64,000 nt of DNA from Sphingobacterium corticibacterium (GCF_004208525.1 NZ_SGIT01000001.1:558001-622000), one strand, 5' to 3'; positions 27,299 through 36,711 are shown, counted from the stretch's first letter. Notes: generated by a model from the sequence alone, not told the origin. Translations and numbers: made by a program.

Positions 27299-28591
27299 TT
27301 ACTCTACCAAATTCGCGTTCAAGGTTTTAAGAATAGCAGAAGCTTTCAAGAGGCATTCTTGGTATTCCTTTTCCGGATCCGCATCGATGGTTATCGCACC
27401 ACCCGTGTGGAAAGATAGGTATTCCTTTGTACTATTGTAAAGCAAAGAACGTATCACGACGTTAAAATCAAAATTGCCCGCAGGGTCAAAATAACCTACC
27501 GAACCGGCATATATACCCCGTTTGCTGTTTTCGTAGCGATCGCATAATTTCATGGCGCTGATTTTTGGTGCACCGGTCATCGAACCAGCAGGGAAAGTGT
27601 TGCGGATAACTTCTATATCTGATATGTCAGTTCTCTTCTGACAAGTGATGGTGGAGACTAGCTGATGCACTTGTTTAAACGTTTGGACTTCCAGTTGTCT
27701 TTCTGCTTTTACCGTTCCTTCTTGTGCGCTACGTGTTAGATCGTTGCGAACCAAATCCACGATCATCACATTTTCCGCGATTTCCTTCGGACTATTTTTC
27801 AACGTGGCGATGATCTCGCGGTCGTCTTCTGTCGATTTTCCGCGTGGTGCAGTGCCTTTAATCGGTTGAGAAATCAAGGTATTTCCGCGTTTTGCCAAGA
27901 AACGTTCCGGTGATGCGGATAAGATATACTTATCCTTGATTTTGAAAAAACAAGAAAAGGGAGTAGGCGAAATTTGATTTAATTTTTGATATACCGTTAA
28001 CGGAGACAACGTAACATGCGTTGTATAAAATTCCTGACAAAGGTTGACCTCATAAATATCCCCCTGACGGATATGTTTCAGCAACTGCCGGAATACCTCT
28101 AGGTAAGCTTTTTTCGACATCCGCTTTTGAAACTGGATAGGTTCAGTTTCGATTCTTTCTTCGTTAGCGATGTAATCGTAAGCTAAGATATCACGATATA
28201 CTTTTTCCGGATAAAGAGCTTCAATTTTTACCTGCTTGTATTTAAAGTCTAAAATAATGCTCGGAATAAAAAAATAAGCTTCTGGAAATGCTAATTGGTT
28301 GGGAAAAGAGGTAGTTAAATCCTCAATTTCATTTTTAAGGTCGTAACTAAAAAAGCCAGGCATCCACGTATCGGAATGCTTGGCTCTAAATTTTTCCAAC
28401 GTATGGAATATATCTGTTTGCGTGCTAACAAAACTGTCTACGGCTTTTACGGCAAGTAAATTGCCGATTTGCGCATATTCATCACTATAGCCATTGGATT
28501 GGAAGAAACAAACCTCATCAAATTGTTGCGCCCATTGAAGCGCCTTTCTTTCGAATTGCTGCGTGTCAACCTGAAATACGGCTGTAGCCAT
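27299..28591 (-). CDS. pabB: Aminodeoxychorismate synthase component I
   Basis: A 430-residue chorismate-binding enzyme that makes 4-amino-4-deoxychorismate for folate. The conserved chorismate/Mg regions appear as R-Q-G-D-I-Y-E-V-N-L-C-Q, P-I-K-G-T-A-P-R-G, N-V-M-I-V-D-L-V-R-N-D-L, F-P-A-G-S-M-T-G-A-P-K and R-G-I-Y-A-G-S-V-G-Y. P-I-K-G-T (rather than P-I-A-G-T) favours aminodeoxychorismate over anthranilate synthase. No amidotransferase (pabA) or lyase is adjacent. It starts 12 bp after purA. Confidence 0.92.
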   Translation of the reverse strand: MATAVFQVDTQQFERKALQWAQQFDEVCFFQSNGYSDEYAQIGNLLAVKAVDSFVSTQTDIFHTLEKFRAKHSDTWMPGFFSYDLKNEIEDLTTSFPNQLAFPEAYFFIPSIILDFKYKQVKIEALYPEKVYRDILAYDYIANEERIETEPIQFQKRMSKKAYLEVFRQLLKHIRQGDIYEVNLCQEFYTTHVTLSPLTVYQKLNQISPTPFSCFFKIKDKYILSASPERFLAKRGNTLISQPIKGTAPRGKSTEDDREIIATLKNSPKEIAENVMIVDLVRNDLTRSAQEGTVKAERQLEVQTFKQVHQLVSTITCQKRTDISDIEVIRNTFPAGSMTGAPKISAMKLCDRYENSKRGIYAGSVGYFDPAGNFDFNVVIRSLLYNSTKEYLSFHTGGAITIDADPEKEYQECLLKASAILKTLNANLVE

Positions 28592-28603
28592 TGTATATTT
28601 ATA

Positions 28604-29875
28604 TTACAGTTCGATTGTCTGAACACGATCGGGGCCTACAGATAAATATTTAATAGGCACTTCCAATGCTTTTTCCAGATAAGCGATGTAATTTTTTAAC
28701 GCCGTGGGAATTTCGTCTTTTGAACGAATACCCGTAATATCTTGATTCCAGCCTGCTATTTCTTCCAAGACGGGTTCTGCTTGGTTGGTGATAATTTCAT
28801 AAGGCATGTAATCGATGGTTTCGCCGTTGTGTTTGTAATGTGTACAAACATTGATTTTTTCAAATGTGTCCAACACATCCGCTTTCATCATGATTAATTC
28901 GGTTACGCCATTTAACATAATGGCATATTTCAAGGCTGGAATATCAATCCAACCTGTCCGACGAGAGCGTCCGGTGGTCGCTCCAAATTCATGACCTATC
29001 TGGCGTAGTTTTTCTCCCGTTTCATCATCCAACTCCGTTGGAAATGGTCCGCCCCCCACACGAGTAGCATATGCTTTGAAGATACCATATACAGCGCCAA
29101 TCTTATTTGGGGCAATACCGAGGCCAGTGCAAGCGCCAGCGGTGGTGGTATTGGATGACGTAACAAAAGGATAAGAACCAAAATCTACATCCAATAGTGT
29201 ACCTTGCGCACCCTCTGCTAGTACTGTTTTTCCTTCTTTCAGGTAGTTATTGACTAGGTGTTCAGCATCGACATGTGGAATCGTTTTGATAAAATCAATG
29301 GCGCTCATAAAAGCCGCTTCTTTTTCAGAGAAATCAGGGATCTCTCCGTAGTGGGAAAGGATCTCCAAATGTTTTGCTTTTAATTTTTCATAACGCTCTT
29401 GAAAATCAGGAAGTGTGGTATCACCCACGCGCAAACCGTTTCTTCCGGTTTTGTCCATATACGTTGGACCAATTCCTTTAAGGGTAGAGCCAATTTTACC
29501 AGCACCCATTTTTGATTCAGAGGCGGCGTCCAGCAATTGGTGAGTAGGTAGAATTAAATGTGCTTTACGCGCTAGAACCAATGTGCCTTTACCCACAGGA
29601 TCAAATCCCGAGGTGCGCAGATTGTCTAACTCGCGTTTTAAGATAATAGGGTCGATAACGACGCCACCACCAATAAGGTTGAGTGTACCTTCATTAAAAA
29701 TACCAGATGGTATGGTATTCAAGACAAATTTCTTGTTATCAAACTCTAATGTATGTCCAGCATTAGGGCCACCTTGAAAGCGGGCGATTAAATCATATTT
29801 CGGACAGAATACGTCCACGATTTTTCCTTTTCCTTCATCGCCCCATTGTAGGCCCAAAAGCACATCAACTTGCAT
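28604..29875 (-). CDS. purA: Adenylosuccinate synthetase
   Basis: A 423-residue enzyme converting IMP, aspartate and GTP to adenylosuccinate in AMP synthesis. The N-terminal G-L-Q-W-G-D-E-G-K-G-K-I-V-D is diagnostic, with G-G-P-N-A-G-H-T, the active-site segment G-K-I-G-S-T-L-K-G-I-G-P-T-Y, and T-T-G-R-S-R-R-T-G-W-I-D near the C-terminal third. Length is normal. It lies 104 bp downstream of fur and leads the pabB-tatD-tcdA run. Confidence 0.97.
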   Translation of the reverse strand: MQVDVLLGLQWGDEGKGKIVDVFCPKYDLIARFQGGPNAGHTLEFDNKKFVLNTIPSGIFNEGTLNLIGGGVVIDPIILKRELDNLRTSGFDPVGKGTLVLARKAHLILPTHQLLDAASESKMGAGKIGSTLKGIGPTYMDKTGRNGLRVGDTTLPDFQERYEKLKAKHLEILSHYGEIPDFSEKEAAFMSAIDFIKTIPHVDAEHLVNNYLKEGKTVLAEGAQGTLLDVDFGSYPFVTSSNTTTAGACTGLGIAPNKIGAVYGIFKAYATRVGGGPFPTELDDETGEKLRQIGHEFGATTGRSRRTGWIDIPALKYAIMLNGVTELIMMKADVLDTFEKINVCTHYKHNGETIDYMPYEIITNQAEPVLEEIAGWNQDITGIRSKDEIPTALKNYIAYLEKALEVPIKYLSVGPDRVQTIEL

Positions 29876-29916
29876 AATATTGAAATATGGATATTAAAAT
29901 TTAAATGATACGTTTA

Positions 29917-29937
29917 GAAAAAACAGGACACACCTGT
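29917..29937 (-). terminator. Possible terminator or attenuator between fur and purA
   Basis: Read on the minus strand, ACAGG / CCTGT form a short stem (29923-29927 and 29933-29937) followed by six to seven T. The stem is only 5-6 bp, so it is weak. Confidence 0.35.
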
Positions 29938-29979
29938 CTTTTCTGAACAAAGGTAATACAATAATTGGCGATTACCACA

Positions 29980-30486
29980 TTAATTTGAAATTACCGGGCT
30001 TCTTCCTTTTTTCGGTGTAGTTTCGGCGTTTTCTGTATCTTTTTTCTGGCAGTCTTCACAAACGCCATATAGGTTAAGAGAGTGGTGCTTGATGTCAAAC
30101 TTCAACAGATCGCCCATTAAACTTTGGATTTGATTAATACGGGGATCACAAAACTCTACCACTTTATTACATTCGATGCAGATAACATGATCGTGTTGTT
30201 TAAAACCGTAGGATTTTTCAAATTGAGCCATGTTGCGGCCAAACTGATGTTTGGTTACCAGATCACAGGATACTAACAGTTCTAATGTATTATATACAGT
30301 AGCACGGCTTACCCGGTATTTTTTGTTCTTCATGTGGATATAAAGTGATTCCACATCAAAATGGTCGTCACGCGAGTAAATCTCTTCCAAAATAGCATAG
30401 CGCTCAGGCGTTTTTCTCAGATTCTTATTTTCTAAGTAAGCTTCGAAGATTTTTTTTACCGTTTGATAGTTTTCGCCTTTATTCAT
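29980..30486 (-). CDS. fur: Fur family transcriptional regulator
   Basis: A 168-residue metal-responsive repressor. A winged-helix N-terminus contains [10 protein letters not shown] and [14 protein letters not shown] (recognition helix). The dimerisation domain has [10 protein letters not shown], with the first structural Zn pair C-x2-C, and C-E-D-C as the second pair. A polar tail of about 20 residues follows. Whether it senses iron, zinc or peroxide cannot be told from these motifs. It lies 81 bp after the spoT-like gene. Confidence 0.92.
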   Translation of the reverse strand: MNKGENYQTVKKIFEAYLENKNLRKTPERYAILEEIYSRDDHFDVESLYIHMKNKKYRVSRATVYNTLELLVSCDLVTKHQFGRNMAQFEKSYGFKQHDHVICIECNKVVEFCDPRINQIQSLMGDLLKFDIKHHSLNLYGVCEDCQKKDTENAETTPKKGRSPVISN

Positions 30487-30567
30487 GTTAAATAGTTATT
30501 TCTCCTGCAAATTTACCAATTTCATTTTTAAAAAACGATGGTTTAATGGGGAAGTGTACGCTTTGGA

Positions 30568-32775
30568 TTAATTATCTGCTTCATAGCGTGTTATACCCGT
30601 TATCCCGCTGATTTGCTTCAGGGTTTTCATGAGGTCTTCCAATTGTTCAATATGATTTACAAATACCATAATGTTTCCCTCGAAAATTCCTTCGTTACTG
30701 GTAATGGACAGTGAACGTATGTTGACGTTATATTCCCGCGAGATTACATTGGTGATCTTGTTAATAAGCCCAACGTCATCAATCCCTACAATACGCAGCC
30801 CGGTAAGAAAAGCTACATTTGGTTGAGAAGAAGCCCACTTTGCTTTCAATATTCGATAGCCATAACTCGCCATCAGCTTGGAGGCATTGGGACAGCTGGT
30901 GCGGTGTATTTTTATACCGTCATTCACCGTTAAAAAACCGAATATATCATCACCTGGAATGGGATTGCAACATGGTGCTAACGTATAATCAACCTGCTGG
31001 TAATCGTCACCAATAAGAATGGTGTCAACCTCTTTTTTATTGATTTTCTCAACTAAGCCAGAAACATGTGAACTAAAATGGCTTTGACCGGGTGTATTTG
31101 TTTTCTCACTGTCTGCATAGTCACGTAGATTTTTTATATCAATAACACCTTTAGCGACGTTGTAAAAAAGCTCTTGGGAGCTGGGGTATTTAAAATAGTT
31201 GGCTATTTTATTAATATTGTCTGTATTGTACGTGATTTTTAGTGATTTCAACTTACGTTCTAAAATCTCCTTGCCATCTTCTGCTACACGTCTTTTTTCT
31301 TCTTTTAACGAAGAACGTATTTTTGATTTTGCTTTCGCTGTAACAACAAAATTAAGCCAATCCTCTTTCGGAGTTTGCTTACTGGAGGTAATAATTTCGA
31401 CTTGATCGCCGTTCTGCAGTGGATGACTAAGCGGAACCAACTTGTGGTTGACCTTAGCGCCTATACAGGTTGCGCCAATATCTGAATGGATTTCAAATGC
31501 GAAATCTAATGCTGTGGCGCCATTAGGTAATTGGACTAATGTGCCTTTGGGCGTGAAAATGAATATCTCGTCTGAGAACAGATTCATTTTGAAGTCGTCC
31601 ACGAAATCCATTGCATTTTGCTCTGGGCTGCTTAATAGGTTTCGAACCTTTTGTATCCACTGGTCTAATCCGCTGTCCGAGTTCGATTCCTTGTATTTCC
31701 AATGGGCGGCAAAACCTTTCTCGGCAATTTCGTTCATACGCTTTGTACGGATCTGTACTTCTACCCATTGACCCCGAGGCCCCATCACGGTAGTGTGTAG
31801 GGATTCATAACCATTTCCTTTGGGCGAAGAAACCCAATCCCGTAAGCGGTCGGGGTTAGGACGATATAAATCCGTGACGATAGAATATACTTTCCAACAC
31901 TCTGTTTTTTCTCGTTCTGTAGGGGTGTCAATGATAATCCGGATGGCAAATAAATCATACACCTCTTCAAACGGAATAGATTTTTTACGCATCTTATTCC
32001 AAATGGAATAAATGGATTTCGGACGCCCGAATACTTGTGCCTTGATGCCCTGCTCTTCGAGTATTGTCTTCACCGGTTCAATAAAATCGGCAACAAACTT
32101 TTCACGTTCTGCTTTTTTCTCGTTCAGTTTTCGTGCGATGAATTTGTAAGTATCAGGGTCGGTATACTTCATGGAAAGGTCTTCCAGTTCTGATTTTATA
32201 GCATAGAGACCTAAACGGTGTGCCAAGGGCGCGTATAGATAACTCGTTTCAGAAGCAATTTTCAATTGCTTATGTCGCGCCATAAATTCCATCGTGCGCA
32301 TATTGTGTAGACGATCCGCAAGTTTGATCAGGATAACACGCACATCATCAGCTAGGGTGAGCAACATTTTGCGGAAGTTTTCCGCTTGCATGGAACTGTT
32401 CGGATCGAAAATACCCGATATTTTAGTAAGCCCGTCGATAATGCGGGCTACCTTTTTGCCGAATTGTGCCTCGATCTCCTGTAAGGTGATAGCGGTATCT
32501 TCCACGACGTCGTGCAACAATGCACATACGATAGAAGTCGTTCCTAAACCAATTTCTTCTGCGGCTATCTGTGCAACCGCTATCGGGTGGTATATGTACG
32601 GCTCGCCTGATTTACGGCGCATATCTTTATGGCTTTCTAACGCAAGGTCAAATGCTCTTCGGATTTCTTGTTTATCCCCTCGTTGCAAAGTAGGTTTGCA
32701 GGCTCTAAGTAATGCGCGGTACCTTTTCCTAATCTCCTTGTTTTCTGCCTCTATATCAATCTCGAATTCTTCCAT
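30568..32775 (-). CDS. spoT: Bifunctional (p)ppGpp synthetase/hydrolase (RelA/SpoT family)
   Basis: A 735-residue long-form RSH protein controlling the stringent response. The HD hydrolase domain is intact, with Y-I-Y-H-P-I-A-V-A, L-L-H-D-V-V-E-D and D-R-L-H-N-M-R-T. The synthetase region has F-G-R-P-K-S-I-Y-S-I and P-K-G-N-G-Y-E-S-L-H-T. A TGS domain (L-P-N-G-A-T-A-L-D-F-A-F), a Cys-bearing zinc-finger/helical segment (A-P-C-C-N-P-I-P-G-D) and a C-terminal ACT domain follow. The intact HD motif indicates both making and breaking (p)ppGpp. Confidence 0.95.
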   Translation of the reverse strand: MEEFEIDIEAENKEIRKRYRALLRACKPTLQRGDKQEIRRAFDLALESHKDMRRKSGEPYIYHPIAVAQIAAEEIGLGTTSIVCALLHDVVEDTAITLQEIEAQFGKKVARIIDGLTKISGIFDPNSSMQAENFRKMLLTLADDVRVILIKLADRLHNMRTMEFMARHKQLKIASETSYLYAPLAHRLGLYAIKSELEDLSMKYTDPDTYKFIARKLNEKKAEREKFVADFIEPVKTILEEQGIKAQVFGRPKSIYSIWNKMRKKSIPFEEVYDLFAIRIIIDTPTEREKTECWKVYSIVTDLYRPNPDRLRDWVSSPKGNGYESLHTTVMGPRGQWVEVQIRTKRMNEIAEKGFAAHWKYKESNSDSGLDQWIQKVRNLLSSPEQNAMDFVDDFKMNLFSDEIFIFTPKGTLVQLPNGATALDFAFEIHSDIGATCIGAKVNHKLVPLSHPLQNGDQVEIITSSKQTPKEDWLNFVVTAKAKSKIRSSLKEEKRRVAEDGKEILERKLKSLKITYNTDNINKIANYFKYPSSQELFYNVAKGVIDIKNLRDYADSEKTNTPGQSHFSSHVSGLVEKINKKEVDTILIGDDYQQVDYTLAPCCNPIPGDDIFGFLTVNDGIKIHRTSCPNASKLMASYGYRILKAKWASSQPNVAFLTGLRIVGIDDVGLINKITNVISREYNVNIRSLSITSNEGIFEGNIMVFVNHIEQLEDLMKTLKQISGITGITRYEADN

Positions 32776-32925
32776 ATATACTCACCGAAAAAAGTTGCTT
32801 TTATATTTTTTTGTTCGTAATTTTATTATGGTTTTTCCACTTGTGTGGAAACAGGGGAAAAACAATATATAAATATAGCAAATTTTTTACATAGTTGGAA
32901 ATACATTAACATTTTTTAGGAGGTG

Positions 32926-33567
32926 ATGAAGCGATCTTTTGTATGGGGTTTATTTTTGGTTTTCCTGATGCCATTTGGGGGCAAAGGGCAAGCTTTACAA
33001 GTCCCCCATTACGGAGAAGGAGAAGGGGAAATGTTGGAGCATTATACGACTACGCGTTTGGAAACAGGGGAGGTTGTGCCTTGGTTTCCGATTAAAGATG
33101 TTATCATTACGGCAAGGCGTACATTTAAGACTGAAGAAGATCGGTTGAACTACCTTCGTTTGGAACGCAATGTGTTGCGGGTATTGCCTTACGCAATTTA
33201 TGCACAGAAGCGCTATGAGCAACTAGACCGTGATATTGCACTTGCATCTTCCAAGCGAGAAGAAAAGCGTTTGATAAAGGCCTGTGAAGATGAAATCAAA
33301 GAGAAATTCAGAACGGAAATAAAGAATCTAAGCATTTCGCAGGGGGCGATATTAATCAAATTAGTACAACGCCAAACCGGAAACAGTAGTTATGAACTTG
33401 TGCGAGAGATGAAAGGAGGGCTTTCCGCTTTCTTCTATCAATCGGTAGCCAAAGTATTCGGTCATAACCTCAAATCGGTGTATGATCCGGAAGAAGACTA
33501 TGAAATAGAAAATATTATCCGAGGGTATGAGCGTGTGCGCCCGATAAAGAATTTGTATAATTACTAA
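32926..33567 (+). CDS. DUF4294 domain-containing exported protein
   Basis: A 213-residue protein with a Sec signal peptide (M-K-R-S-F-V-W-G-L-F-L-V-F) cleaved near G-K-G-Q-A. A Bacteroidota-specific charged domain follows, with R-L-E-R-N-V-L-R-V-L-P-Y-A, S-Q-G-A-I-L-I-K-L-V-Q-R-Q-T-G-N-S-S-Y and R-x-x-x-G-G-L-S-A-F-F-Y-Q. The function is unknown. ATG 32926 follows a GTG at 32923. A strong AGGAGGTGAT (32918-32927) overlaps the start codons, leaving only 2 nt between AGGAGG and the ATG, an unusual spacing. Confidence 0.82.
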   Translation: MKRSFVWGLFLVFLMPFGGKGQALQVPHYGEGEGEMLEHYTTTRLETGEVVPWFPIKDVIITARRTFKTEEDRLNYLRLERNVLRVLPYAIYAQKRYEQLDRDIALASSKREEKRLIKACEDEIKEKFRTEIKNLSISQGAILIKLVQRQTGNSSYELVREMKGGLSAFFYQSVAKVFGHNLKSVYDPEEDYEIENIIRGYERVRPIKNLYNY

Positions 33568-33587
33568 ACGTAAAGGAAAGGAGAGTG

Positions 33588-34079
33588 ATGCAAACGGTTT
33601 ATGATTTTCACGGTTTACAGTTTAACGGAGAAAAAAAATCGTTGCAAGATTATTCCGGCAAAGTGCTGTTGATTGTAAATACAGCTAGCAAGTGCTTCTT
33701 TACCAAACAATTTAAGTCGCTTGAAAAACTATATCAGCAATACAAAGACCGTGGTTTTGAAATTTTGGCTTTTCCATCCAATGATTTTCGTGGACAGGAG
33801 CCGATGACAGGTTTACAGCTGGAAACATTTTGTCGCATACAGCAACAGGTTACTTTTCCTGTGTTTAAACGTATACATGTGATTGGTGAATATTGTGATC
33901 CGTTATTTAAGTTTTTGTCTGACAAAAATCTAAATGGACGCATAAACGTGAAGCCTGTGTGGAATTTTCACAAATATCTGATCAACAAGGAAGGAGAAGT
34001 GGTAGACTACTTCTATAGTTTGACAAGCCCTCAGGCAAAGAGATTGGTCACGAAAATTGAAAAATTGATAACGGCATAA
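33588..34079 (+). CDS. Glutathione-peroxidase-like thiol peroxidase
   Basis: A 163-residue thioredoxin-fold peroxidase. The peroxidatic Cys sits in V-N-T-A-S-K-C near residue 37, F-C-R-I-Q supplies the probable resolving Cys, and W-N-F-H-K-Y gives the Trp and Asn of the active-site tetrad. The usual Gln motif F-P-C-N-Q-F reads F-P-S-N-D-F, placing Asp where Gln is typical. Such enzymes normally use thioredoxin rather than glutathione, which fits an organism with a bacillithiol gene next door. ATG 33588 follows an AAGGAAAGGAGAG ribosome site. Confidence 0.87.
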   Translation: MQTVYDFHGLQFNGEKKSLQDYSGKVLLIVNTASKCFFTKQFKSLEKLYQQYKDRGFEILAFPSNDFRGQEPMTGLQLETFCRIQQQVTFPVFKRIHVIGEYCDPLFKFLSDKNLNGRINVKPVWNFHKYLINKEGEVVDYFYSLTSPQAKRLVTKIEKLITA

Positions 34080-34103
34080 AGCTTTTTTGATCTCTACTGC
34101 TCA

Positions 34104-34135
34104 TTTGCCAAATTTTCGTGAAATGCCTACTTTTG
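34104..34135 (+). promoter_or_regulatory. Promoter for bshB1
   Basis: TTTG at 34104-34107, a 20-nt spacer, and TACTTTTG at 34128-34135 match the Bacteroidota primary-sigma consensus. The ATG lies 19 bp past the -7 box. Confidence 0.65.
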
Positions 34136-34154
34136 GAGCAAACAGAAACATACT

Positions 34155-34874
34155 ATGAAGTTGGATTTAATGGTAATGACCGTTCATCCCGATGACGCTG
34201 AATTAGGTGCGGGCGGAACGATTGCAAAATACGTTGCTGCAGGTAAAAAAGTGGGTATTATAGATTTGACACAAGGCGAATTGGGAACGCGCGGTACCGC
34301 GGAAACCCGACAACAGGAAGCAACGAGAGCTGCGGATATTCTGGGCGTACAAGTTCGTGAAAACCTCGGCCTGCGTGATGGCTTCTTCACCAATGATGAA
34401 GAAAGTCAACTTGTTATTATCCGTGCAATCCGTAAATATCAACCCGAAATTGTCATAACAAATGCATTAGATGACCGTCATCCCGATCATGGAAGGGCAA
34501 GCAAACTGGTGAATGACGCACTTTTTTTAAGTGGACTCCGCCGAATCGAAACTGTTGATGAGGGGCAGATACAAGAGGCTTTTCGTCCACGACTTCAGTT
34601 GCAAGTGATTCAAGATAAATATATCCAACCCGATATTATACTAGATATTACAGACTTTTGGGAAAAGAAAGAGCAGTCTGTTTTAGCTTATGCCACACAA
34701 TTTAATGTGTCGTCGGATGACGATGAACCAAAGACGTATATTTCGAATCCGGCTTTTATGGAGTCTACCCGCGGTAGAGCCGCAGAATTGGGACGGAACA
34801 TTCAGGTTAAATATGCGGAAGGATTCACTGCTCGCAAACTCTTGGGCGTGCAGGATATCTTTCAACTTTTATAG
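34155..34874 (+). CDS. bshB1: Bacillithiol biosynthesis deacetylase BshB1
   Basis: A 239-residue PIG-L/LmbE-type zinc deacetylase that removes acetate from GlcNAc-malate to give GlcN-malate, the second step of bacillithiol synthesis. The zinc motif V-H-P-D-D-A-E-L-G is at residues 10-18, followed by G-A-G-G-T-I-A-K, the BshB1-like D-L-T-Q-G-E-L-G-T-R-G-T, and D-D-R-H-P-D-H-G-R-A. bshA and bshC are not in the window. The VOC gene follows after 3 bp, and a peroxidase gene lies upstream, giving a thiol-redox neighbourhood. Confidence 0.93.
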   Translation: MKLDLMVMTVHPDDAELGAGGTIAKYVAAGKKVGIIDLTQGELGTRGTAETRQQEATRAADILGVQVRENLGLRDGFFTNDEESQLVIIRAIRKYQPEIVITNALDDRHPDHGRASKLVNDALFLSGLRRIETVDEGQIQEAFRPRLQLQVIQDKYIQPDIILDITDFWEKKEQSVLAYATQFNVSSDDDEPKTYISNPAFMESTRGRAAELGRNIQVKYAEGFTARKLLGVQDIFQLL

Positions 34875-34877
34875 GGC

Positions 34878-35270
34878 ATGGCGGTTAAGTTAAATAAGGT
34901 ACATCATATTGCCATTATCTGTAGCGATTATGCGCGTAGTCTGTCTTTTTATCGTGATATTTTAGGCTTGGAATTGCAACGAGAGATCTATCGTGCCGAA
35001 CGTAATTCCTATAAAGCAGATTTAGCACTAAACAACCAGTATATCGTCGAACTATTTTCATTCTCCTCACCACCCGAACGCCCGTCGTATCCGGAAGCAG
35101 CCGGACTACGACATTTGGCCTTTGAAGTATTGGATATGGATGGAACTATTCGTGCGTTGGAGGAACACGAAATAGCGTATGAACCTATCCGCATAGATGA
35201 AACTACTGAAAAGAAATTTATTTTCATTGCCGATCCAGATGGATTACCGATTGAGTTCTACGAGAAGTAG
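34878..35270 (+). CDS. VOC family (glyoxalase/bleomycin resistance-like) protein
   Basis: A 130-residue protein with two beta-alpha-beta-beta-beta units. V-H-H-I-A-I-I-C-S-D and V-E-L-F-S-F supply ligands in the first unit; L-R-H-L-A-F-E-V and P-I-E-F-Y-E-K in the second, giving an H-E-H-E-type metal site as in YaeR/SMU1112c-like members. It starts 3 bp after bshB1, so a link to thiol-dependent electrophile handling (such as methylglyoxal-adduct breakdown) is plausible, although the substrate is unknown. Confidence 0.88.
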   Translation: MAVKLNKVHHIAIICSDYARSLSFYRDILGLELQREIYRAERNSYKADLALNNQYIVELFSFSSPPERPSYPEAAGLRHLAFEVLDMDGTIRALEEHEIAYEPIRIDETTEKKFIFIADPDGLPIEFYEK

Positions 35271-35289
35271 AGGGTACACATAAAAAATG

Positions 35290-35297
35290 TACCTTTG
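35290..35297 (+). promoter_or_regulatory. Candidate -7 box at the mnmE start
   Basis: TACCTTTG ends 4 bp before the preferred mnmE ATG at 35302. Transcription starting 5-7 bp after this box would give an mRNA with almost no leader. No TTTG partner was found at the usual distance. Confidence 0.4.
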
Positions 35298-35301
35298 CAG
35301 T

Positions 35302-36711
35302 ATGTCAACAGGATTAGTTTCGCAAGATACGATTGTGGCTCTAGCGACTTCGCCGGGAGTAAATGGAGCTATTGCGGTTATTCGTTTGTCTGGTTCACAA
35401 GCGATCACGATTACCAACGCGGTGTTCAAAGGAAAAGATCTACTAAATCAACACACGCATACGATTCATTTCGGTACCATACGAGATGGGGAAGAGATAA
35501 TTGATGAGGTATTGATCTCCCTTTTTAAAGGGCCGCATTCCTATACGAAAGAAGATGTCGTCGAAATTTCTACCCATAATTCAAAATATATTATTGAGCG
35601 ACTAATTGCGCTGCTGATAAAAAAGGGCGCAAGGGCCGCACAAGCGGGAGAGTTTACACTGCGCGCATTTTTAAATGGTGGTATGGATCTCTCACAGGCA
35701 GAGGCCGTAGCAGACTTGATCGCTTCGGAAAATAAAGCCTCTCATGAAATCGCCATGAACCAAATGCGAGGCGGAATCAGTAATAAGCTGCAGGAAATGC
35801 GTGAGCAGTTAATTAATTTTACGGCACTCTTAGAGCTCGAACTGGATTTTGGCGAAGAGGATGTAGAATTTGCAGATCGGGCGCAATTTGAGGCACTGGT
35901 ACAGGAGCTAAAGGTGCATATCGCAAAGCTTATTCAATCGTTTGCCTACGGAAATGCCATAAAACATGGTGTTCCCGTTGCTATCATCGGAAAACCCAAC
36001 GCGGGGAAATCAACATTACTCAATACATTACTTGACGAGGAACGTGCTATTGTTAGCGATATAGCCGGGACTACCCGAGATACTATAGAAGAGTCTATTA
36101 ACCTAGATGGGATTACTTTTCGTTTTATTGACACGGCAGGATTGCGGGAAACTACGGATACCATTGAGGCTATCGGCATAACGAAAGCGAAAGAAAAGGT
36201 TCGGCAGGCAAAGGTGTTATTGTATTTATATGATGATAAAGATAGCACGGCGGATGAGGTCATTGCACAGGTGAAGGAACTTTATTATGACGGTCTTATT
36301 GTGATTTTAGTTCGGAATAAAATTGATCTGCAAGGAGGGTATCATTCGAACGAAATGGATACAGCTATTACAGATGTGTTATTTACTAATTATAGCGATT
36401 CACTTGTAGCTATATCTGCTAAGGATAGCGAAAGTGTGGAAAGATTGAAAGAAGTGCTGTTGGACAAAATTAGGGGAATGGCAGTAGAAGACCAACAAAT
36501 TATCACCAACACCCGCCATGTGGAAGCTTTAAAGCAGGCGTTGGAGGCACTTGGACAGGTGGAAGAGGGCTTAGGTATCTTGCTCCCGGGTGATTTGCTT
36601 GCCCACCACGTACGGACTGCCTTACGTCATATCTCCAGTATCACGGGAGATATTGATGTCGACCGTGATATTTTGGGGACAATTTTCGGGAAGTTCTGTA
36701 TTGGGAAGTAG
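35302..36711 (+). CDS. mnmE: tRNA uridine-5-carboxymethylaminomethyl modification GTPase MnmE
   Basis: A 469-residue GTPase that with MnmG modifies U34 of several tRNAs. The N-terminal tetrahydrofolate-binding domain has D-T-I-V-A-L-A-T-S-P-G-V-N-G-A-I-A-V-I-R-L-S-G. The G domain, inserted in a helical domain, has G-K-P-N-A-G-K-S-T-L (G1), D-I-A-G-T-T-R-D (G2), D-T-A-G-L-R (G3) and N-K-I-D (G4). The C-terminal C-I-G-K motif is intact. A start at 35287 is possible, but ATG 35302 gives the usual N-terminus. Confidence 0.96.
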   Translation: MSTGLVSQDTIVALATSPGVNGAIAVIRLSGSQAITITNAVFKGKDLLNQHTHTIHFGTIRDGEEIIDEVLISLFKGPHSYTKEDVVEISTHNSKYIIERLIALLIKKGARAAQAGEFTLRAFLNGGMDLSQAEAVADLIASENKASHEIAMNQMRGGISNKLQEMREQLINFTALLELELDFGEEDVEFADRAQFEALVQELKVHIAKLIQSFAYGNAIKHGVPVAIIGKPNAGKSTLLNTLLDEERAIVSDIAGTTRDTIEESINLDGITFRFIDTAGLRETTDTIEAIGITKAKEKVRQAKVLLYLYDDKDSTADEVIAQVKELYYDGLIVILVRNKIDLQGGYHSNEMDTAITDVLFTNYSDSLVAISAKDSESVERLKEVLLDKIRGMAVEDQQIITNTRHVEALKQALEALGQVEEGLGILLPGDLLAHHVRTALRHISSITGDIDVDRDILGTIFGKFCIGK

